Of a stretch of 9,008 nucleotides of DNA, positions 5,938 through 9,008 are shown piece by piece. Position numbers and translations under genes: made by a program. The notes beneath the pieces are model-generated. The model saw nothing but the letters and a program-made list of their open reading frames with translations. It had not been told where the DNA came from and made no database searches. This DNA is from Bacteriovoracaceae bacterium (GTDB taxonomy: Bacteria > Bdellovibrionota > UBA1018), in assembly GCA_947446835.1 (NCBI GenBank), contig CANFHS010000089.1:1-9008 (forward strand), read 5' to 3'. How positions within the stretch are numbered: position 1 is the stretch's first letter; each line of letters opens with the position of its first letter.

Positions 5938-6906
5938 ATGAAACCCCAGGTCATCCTCGCGGCTTTCGTAGGTTTGAGCATCACGGCCTCATCCGCACAG
6001 GCGCAACCTGTCGTCATCGAGCGGCTTGAGGCCTCGATCAACAGCACCCTGATCCTGCTGTCGGATGTGGTCCGCTTCCGCGAAAGCCTGGGCCTGCGCT
6101 CGCAGCTGGATCCGCTCTTCTCGGGCACTCCGGTGGCCGCCGCCGGAGCCAAGGCCACGGACGCCGAGATCATCCAGTTCCTGGTCGACGACAAGCTCAT
6201 CTCCCAGCAGTTCCCGGTCTCCGACTCCGAAGTGGACCAGGAGATCAATTCGATCCTGGCCGGCAACCGCATCAACCGGGACCAGCTGAAGGACACGCTC
6301 CGGGCGCAGGGCTACACCTACGAGGACTACTACGAGCTCATCCGTTCGAGCTCGGCCAAGAGGAACCTGATCGACCGCGACATCCGCACCAAGGTCTCCA
6401 TCTCCGACGACGACGTCAAAAACTACTTCTACAACCGCTACGCGAAAAAGGGCTCGGTGCCCCTGAGCTTCAAGCTCAAGCTGATCCACATCAGCCAGGA
6501 AAACTACAAATCGGCCCAGGCCGCCCGCGACACCGCCGACCGCGCCCTGAAGGAGATCCGGGGAGGGGAGTCGTTCGAGGAGGTCGCCAAGCGCGTCAGC
6601 GACGACCCCTCGGCGCAGACGGGCGCCGACTTCGGCACCTTCTCGGAAGACCAGGTTTCGCCGCTCATCCGCGAGCAGATCAAGAAGCTCAAGGTGGGCG
6701 AGGTGAGCGAGGTATTCGGCACCCCGCAGACGGGCTTCTTCCTGGTCAAGGTGGCCGACATCGAGTCGGGCGAGAACTCCCATTTCGAGAAGGTCAAAGG
6801 CGAGATCCGGGGCCAGTTGGCCGCAGCCGAATACCAGCGCCAGCTCCAGCTGTGGCTCGAGCGCCAGCGCCAGGCCGCCTTCATTCACTTGGCCGGACAG
6901 AGCTGA
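5938..6906 (+). CDS. surA: SurA-like periplasmic chaperone / peptidyl-prolyl isomerase
   Basis: Predicted periplasmic chaperone for outer-membrane proteins. The product is 322 aa with a signal peptide (residues 1-22, ending A-Q-A before Q23). A SurA_N-like region follows (I-E-R-L-E-A-S-I-N-S-T-L-I-L-L-S-D-V at about 26-43, then helices to about 170). One parvulin domain spans about 178-275 (S-F-E-E-V-A-K-R-V-S-D-D-P-S-A, then L-K-V-G-E-V-S-E), then a basic/Gln-rich C-terminal helix. E. coli SurA has two parvulin domains and about 430 residues, so this is a single-domain variant. The first active-site His is present (H184 in L-I-H-I-S), but the second, normally G-x-H, is Phe268 (G-F-F-L-V), so it may act mainly as a chaperone. 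Adjacency to pdxA (3 nt) repeats the surA-pdxA order known in enterobacteria and supports the name. The upstream 106 nt gap contains no clear promoter, and no strong ribosome-binding site precedes the ATG. Confidence 0.85.
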   Translation: MKPQVILAAFVGLSITASSAQAQPVVIERLEASINSTLILLSDVVRFRESLGLRSQLDPLFSGTPVAAAGAKATDAEIIQFLVDDKLISQQFPVSDSEVDQEINSILAGNRINRDQLKDTLRAQGYTYEDYYELIRSSSAKRNLIDRDIRTKVSISDDDVKNYFYNRYAKKGSVPLSFKLKLIHISQENYKSAQAARDTADRALKEIRGGESFEEVAKRVSDDPSAQTGADFGTFSEDQVSPLIREQIKKLKVGEVSEVFGTPQTGFFLVKVADIESGENSHFEKVKGEIRGQLAAAEYQRQLQLWLERQRQAAFIHLAGQS

Positions 6907-6909
6907 TCC

Positions 6910-7932
6910 ATGCGCTCCCCAAAAGGGCCTGTCCTGGCAGTCACGCCAGGCGATCCCGATGGCATTGGCCCGGAAATCGTCTGGAAAACCCTTCCAAAGT
7001 CGCCTCCCCGGGCCCAGCTGCTTTGCGTGGGGGCACGCGAGCCCTTTGACCGCATGGGCGTCCCCGTGCGCGAGGTGTCGCTGGACGACCTGAGACCCGC
7101 ACGAGGCACGCTCCAGGCGCCGGCTTCCCGCACTCCTTACGTTTGGCTCCTGAAGGCCCCTTCGCGGGCGCCCCGGGGCAAGCTCCTGCCAGGCTACCAG
7201 TCGGGCTGGGCCATCGAGCAGGCCGTCTCGCTCGTCCAATCCGGGCTGTGCCAGGCCCTGGTCACCGGACCCATCAGCAAGGAGCGCCTCCAGAAGGGAG
7301 GCTACCTTTATCCGGGCCATACCGAACTCCTGGCCAAGCTTTGCAAGACCCCCCAGGTCACCATGATGCTGGCCAATGACGCGCTCCGCGTCACGCTCGT
7401 CACCACGCACCTGGGTATCCGAGGCGTATCGCGGGCGCTTCGGCAGAAGGACATCGAGCACACCGCTCGGCAGACCATCGACAGCCTGCGCTCCTGGTGG
7501 GGCATCCGCACGCCTCGCGTGGCGATCCTGGGGCTCAACCCCCATGCCGGCGAAGGTGGCCTCTTTGGACGCGAGGAGCTGGACACCATCCGCCCCGCCA
7601 TCCAGGCACTCCAGAAGAGCTACGGAAGCCGGGCCAGGATCACCGGTCCCCATCCGGCCGACACCTTCTTTGCGCAGCACATCGGCGCGCCCGCCCGCGA
7701 GCGCCACGATGCCGTGGTGTGCATGTACCACGACCAGGGGCTCATCCCGGTCAAGCTCATCGACTTCGCACGCACCGTGAACGTGACCCTTGGGCTGCCC
7801 ATCCTCAGGACATCTGTTGACCACGGTACGGGTTTTGATATCGCTGGAAAGGGAATCGCCGATCCTTCCAGCTTCCAGGCCGCCGTCAGCTTGGCCATCC
7901 GGATTTCGGCCCAGCGCCGCAAGGGGAACTGA
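6910..7932 (+). CDS. pdxA: 4-hydroxythreonine-4-phosphate dehydrogenase
   Basis: Cytoplasmic enzyme of the DXP-dependent pyridoxal 5'-phosphate pathway. It oxidises 4-phosphohydroxy-L-threonine with NAD(P)+; the product decarboxylates and is condensed with deoxyxylulose phosphate by PdxJ. The product is 340 aa, the usual family length. Signatures: N-terminal V-T-P-G-D-P-D-G-I-G-P-E; the three expected metal-binding histidines at H137 (G-H-T-E-L), H212 (G-L-N-P-H-A-G-E-G-G) and H274 (M-Y-H-D-Q-G-L-I-P); G-P-H-P-A-D-T-F-F; and near the C-terminus R-T-S-V-D-H-G-T-G-F-D-I-A-G-K-G. All look intact. The ATG at 6910 lies 3 nt after the surA-like stop and the next gene starts 3 nt after its own stop, so it is probably within an operon and translationally coupled. 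The upstream Shine-Dalgarno match (GGACAGAG, near 6896-6903) is weak. Confidence 0.97.
   Translation: MRSPKGPVLAVTPGDPDGIGPEIVWKTLPKSPPRAQLLCVGAREPFDRMGVPVREVSLDDLRPARGTLQAPASRTPYVWLLKAPSRAPRGKLLPGYQSGWAIEQAVSLVQSGLCQALVTGPISKERLQKGGYLYPGHTELLAKLCKTPQVTMMLANDALRVTLVTTHLGIRGVSRALRQKDIEHTARQTIDSLRSWWGIRTPRVAILGLNPHAGEGGLFGREELDTIRPAIQALQKSYGSRARITGPHPADTFFAQHIGAPARERHDAVVCMYHDQGLIPVKLIDFARTVNVTLGLPILRTSVDHGTGFDIAGKGIADPSSFQAAVSLAIRISAQRRKGN
7921..7927 (+). promoter_or_regulatory. Ribosome-binding site of the algC-like gene
   Basis: AAGGGGA inside the end of pdxA ends 8 nt before the ATG at 7936. It is the clearest Shine-Dalgarno sequence on the plus strand of the window and fixes the start of the last gene. 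Confidence 0.6.
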
Positions 7933-7935
7933 ATC

Positions 7936-9008
7936 ATGACCCTCCAGATCAACGCCTCCATTTTTCGCGAGTACGACATCCGCGGCATTGCGGGCCGCGA
8001 TCTGGACGCCCCATTCGCCGAAGCTCTCGGCATGGCCTATGCCCGCTACATCTCGGGCAGGACGCCGGTGGCGGGCAGGAAGCGGCTGACCGTCTCGGTG
8101 GGCTGGGACTGCCGCCTGACGAGTGACAGTTACGCGGACGCCCTGGTCCGCGGCATCACGCGCGGGGGAGTGGATGTCGTCCGCATCGGTACTTGCCCCA
8201 CGCCACTCACTTATTTCAGCGTCTTCCACCTGGATCTGGACGGCGGCATCATGATCACGGGTTCGCACAACCCGGCCGACTACAACGGCTTCAAGACCTG
8301 CGTGGGCCGCGACACCATCCATGGCCACCAGATCCAGGAGCTCCGCGCGCTCATGGAAAAGCCCGTGCCCTACACGGGTACCCCGGGCCAGGCCTCCGAC
8401 TTTGCCATCATCCCGGCCTACATCGACCACCTGGTGAAGAACGCCAAGCCACTGCGCCGCATGAAGATCGTGCTGGATGCCGGCAACGGCACCGCTGCCA
8501 CGGTGGCTCCCGAGCTCTTCAAGCGTCTGGGCGCCGAGGTCGTGCCGCTGTTCTGCGAGCTGGATGGCCGCTTCCCGAACCACCATCCGGACCCGACCGT
8601 TCCCGCGAACCTCAAGCACCTGGTCGACGCCGTGCGGGCCGAAAAAGCCTCCTTCGGGGTGGCCTATGACGGTGACTCGGACCGGATCGGACTGGTCGAC
8701 GAGACGGGCCGGATCCTCTACGGCGACGAGCTCATGGTGCTGTTCTCGCGCGATATCCTGCGCCAGCTGCCCGGCTCTACGATCATTTCCGAGGTGAAAT
8801 CCAGCAACCGCCTCTACAACGACATCGCCAAGAACGGCGGCAAGCCCATCATGTGGAAGACGGGCCATTCGCTCATCAAGTCCAAGATGAAGGAAACCAA
8901 GGCCGTGCTGGCCGGCGAAATGTCGGGTCACATCTTCTTTGCCGATCGCTACTTCGGCTTTGACGACGCAATCTACGCCTCGCTGCGGGTCTACGAGATC
9001 GCCTCGGC
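7936..9008 (+). CDS. algC: Phosphomannomutase/phosphoglucomutase (AlgC-like), 3' end outside the window
   Basis: Enzyme of the alpha-D-phosphohexomutase superfamily that interconverts hexose 6-phosphate and hexose 1-phosphate through a phosphoserine and a bisphosphate intermediate. It supplies mannose-1-P or glucose-1-P for LPS, exopolysaccharide or GDP-mannose. I translated the frame by hand: 357 codons with no stop to the right edge. The N-terminus A-S-I-F-R-E-Y-D-I-R-G matches the AlgC type. The catalytic serine is S110 in T-G-S-H-N-P. The Mg-binding loop is D-G-D-S-D-R (245-250) and the sugar-binding loop is G-E-M-S-G-H (327-332). These positions are within a few residues of those in the roughly 463-residue Pseudomonas AlgC, so about 100 residues, including the C-terminal phosphate-binding domain, lie beyond the window. 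Start fixed by a good ribosome-binding site, 3 nt after pdxA. Substrate preference (mannose versus glucose) cannot be read from the sequence; a plain ManB/CpsG is the alternative. Confidence 0.95.
   Translation, partial: MTLQINASIFREYDIRGIAGRDLDAPFAEALGMAYARYISGRTPVAGRKRLTVSVGWDCRLTSDSYADALVRGITRGGVDVVRIGTCPTPLTYFSVFHLDLDGGIMITGSHNPADYNGFKTCVGRDTIHGHQIQELRALMEKPVPYTGTPGQASDFAIIPAYIDHLVKNAKPLRRMKIVLDAGNGTAATVAPELFKRLGAEVVPLFCELDGRFPNHHPDPTVPANLKHLVDAVRAEKASFGVAYDGDSDRIGLVDETGRILYGDELMVLFSRDILRQLPGSTIISEVKSSNRLYNDIAKNGGKPIMWKTGHSLIKSKMKETKAVLAGEMSGHIFFADRYFGFDDAIYASLRVYEIAS

Noticed and set aside
5001..6296. Minus-strand open frame of 431 codons across both foldase genes
   Set aside because: It is antisense to two genes with signal peptides and recognisable parvulin domains, and its composition is that of a reverse-strand shadow.
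5989..8931. Very long minus-strand open frame (980 codons) opposite the surA-like, pdxA and algC-like genes
   Set aside because: Its translation is rich in His, Asp, Arg, Gly and Leu without domain structure, and it runs antisense to three well-supported genes. Long antisense frames are expected in GC-rich DNA.

Overview
The window is GC-rich bacterial chromosomal DNA (about two thirds G+C by eye, with strong G/C preference at third codon positions). Seven protein genes cover nearly all of it. No mobile element, CRISPR array, rRNA or tRNA was recognised. Two periplasmic SurA/PpiC-type foldases with signal peptides indicate a Gram-negative cell envelope. Separate nuoA, nuoB and nuoC genes indicate a respiratory complex I. 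A deltaproteobacteria-like or Bdellovibrionota/Myxococcota-like lineage is plausible, but this is an inference from gene content and base composition, not a demonstrated assignment.

Left part (1-1281, minus strand): the 5' end of a nuo operon, nuoA > nuoB > nuoC, with nuoC running off the left edge. The three genes overlap (4 nt and 26 nt), each has a Shine-Dalgarno-like sequence, and a good sigma70-like promoter precedes nuoA. NuoB keeps all four cysteines expected to bind cluster N2. NuoA, NuoC and part of NuoB nevertheless depart from normally well-conserved signatures, so this looks like a divergent complex I.

Middle and right (1356-9008, plus strand): mfd (transcription-repair coupling factor), two exported parvulin-type prolyl isomerase/chaperone genes (the second SurA-like), pdxA (pyridoxal phosphate synthesis) and the first 357 codons of an AlgC-like phosphomannomutase/phosphoglucomutase. 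The surA-like, pdxA and algC-like genes are separated by only 3 nt each and are probably co-transcribed. A gap of 48 nt precedes the first foldase gene and one of 106 nt precedes the second, so internal promoters are possible.

The genes are mostly housekeeping: energy conservation on one side, and DNA repair, outer-membrane protein folding, cofactor synthesis and sugar-phosphate supply for surface polysaccharide on the other. No obviously new system is present. The points most worth a second look are the unusual complex I subunits, complementary loss of active-site histidines in the two adjacent foldases, and a possible leaderless start for the first foldase gene.
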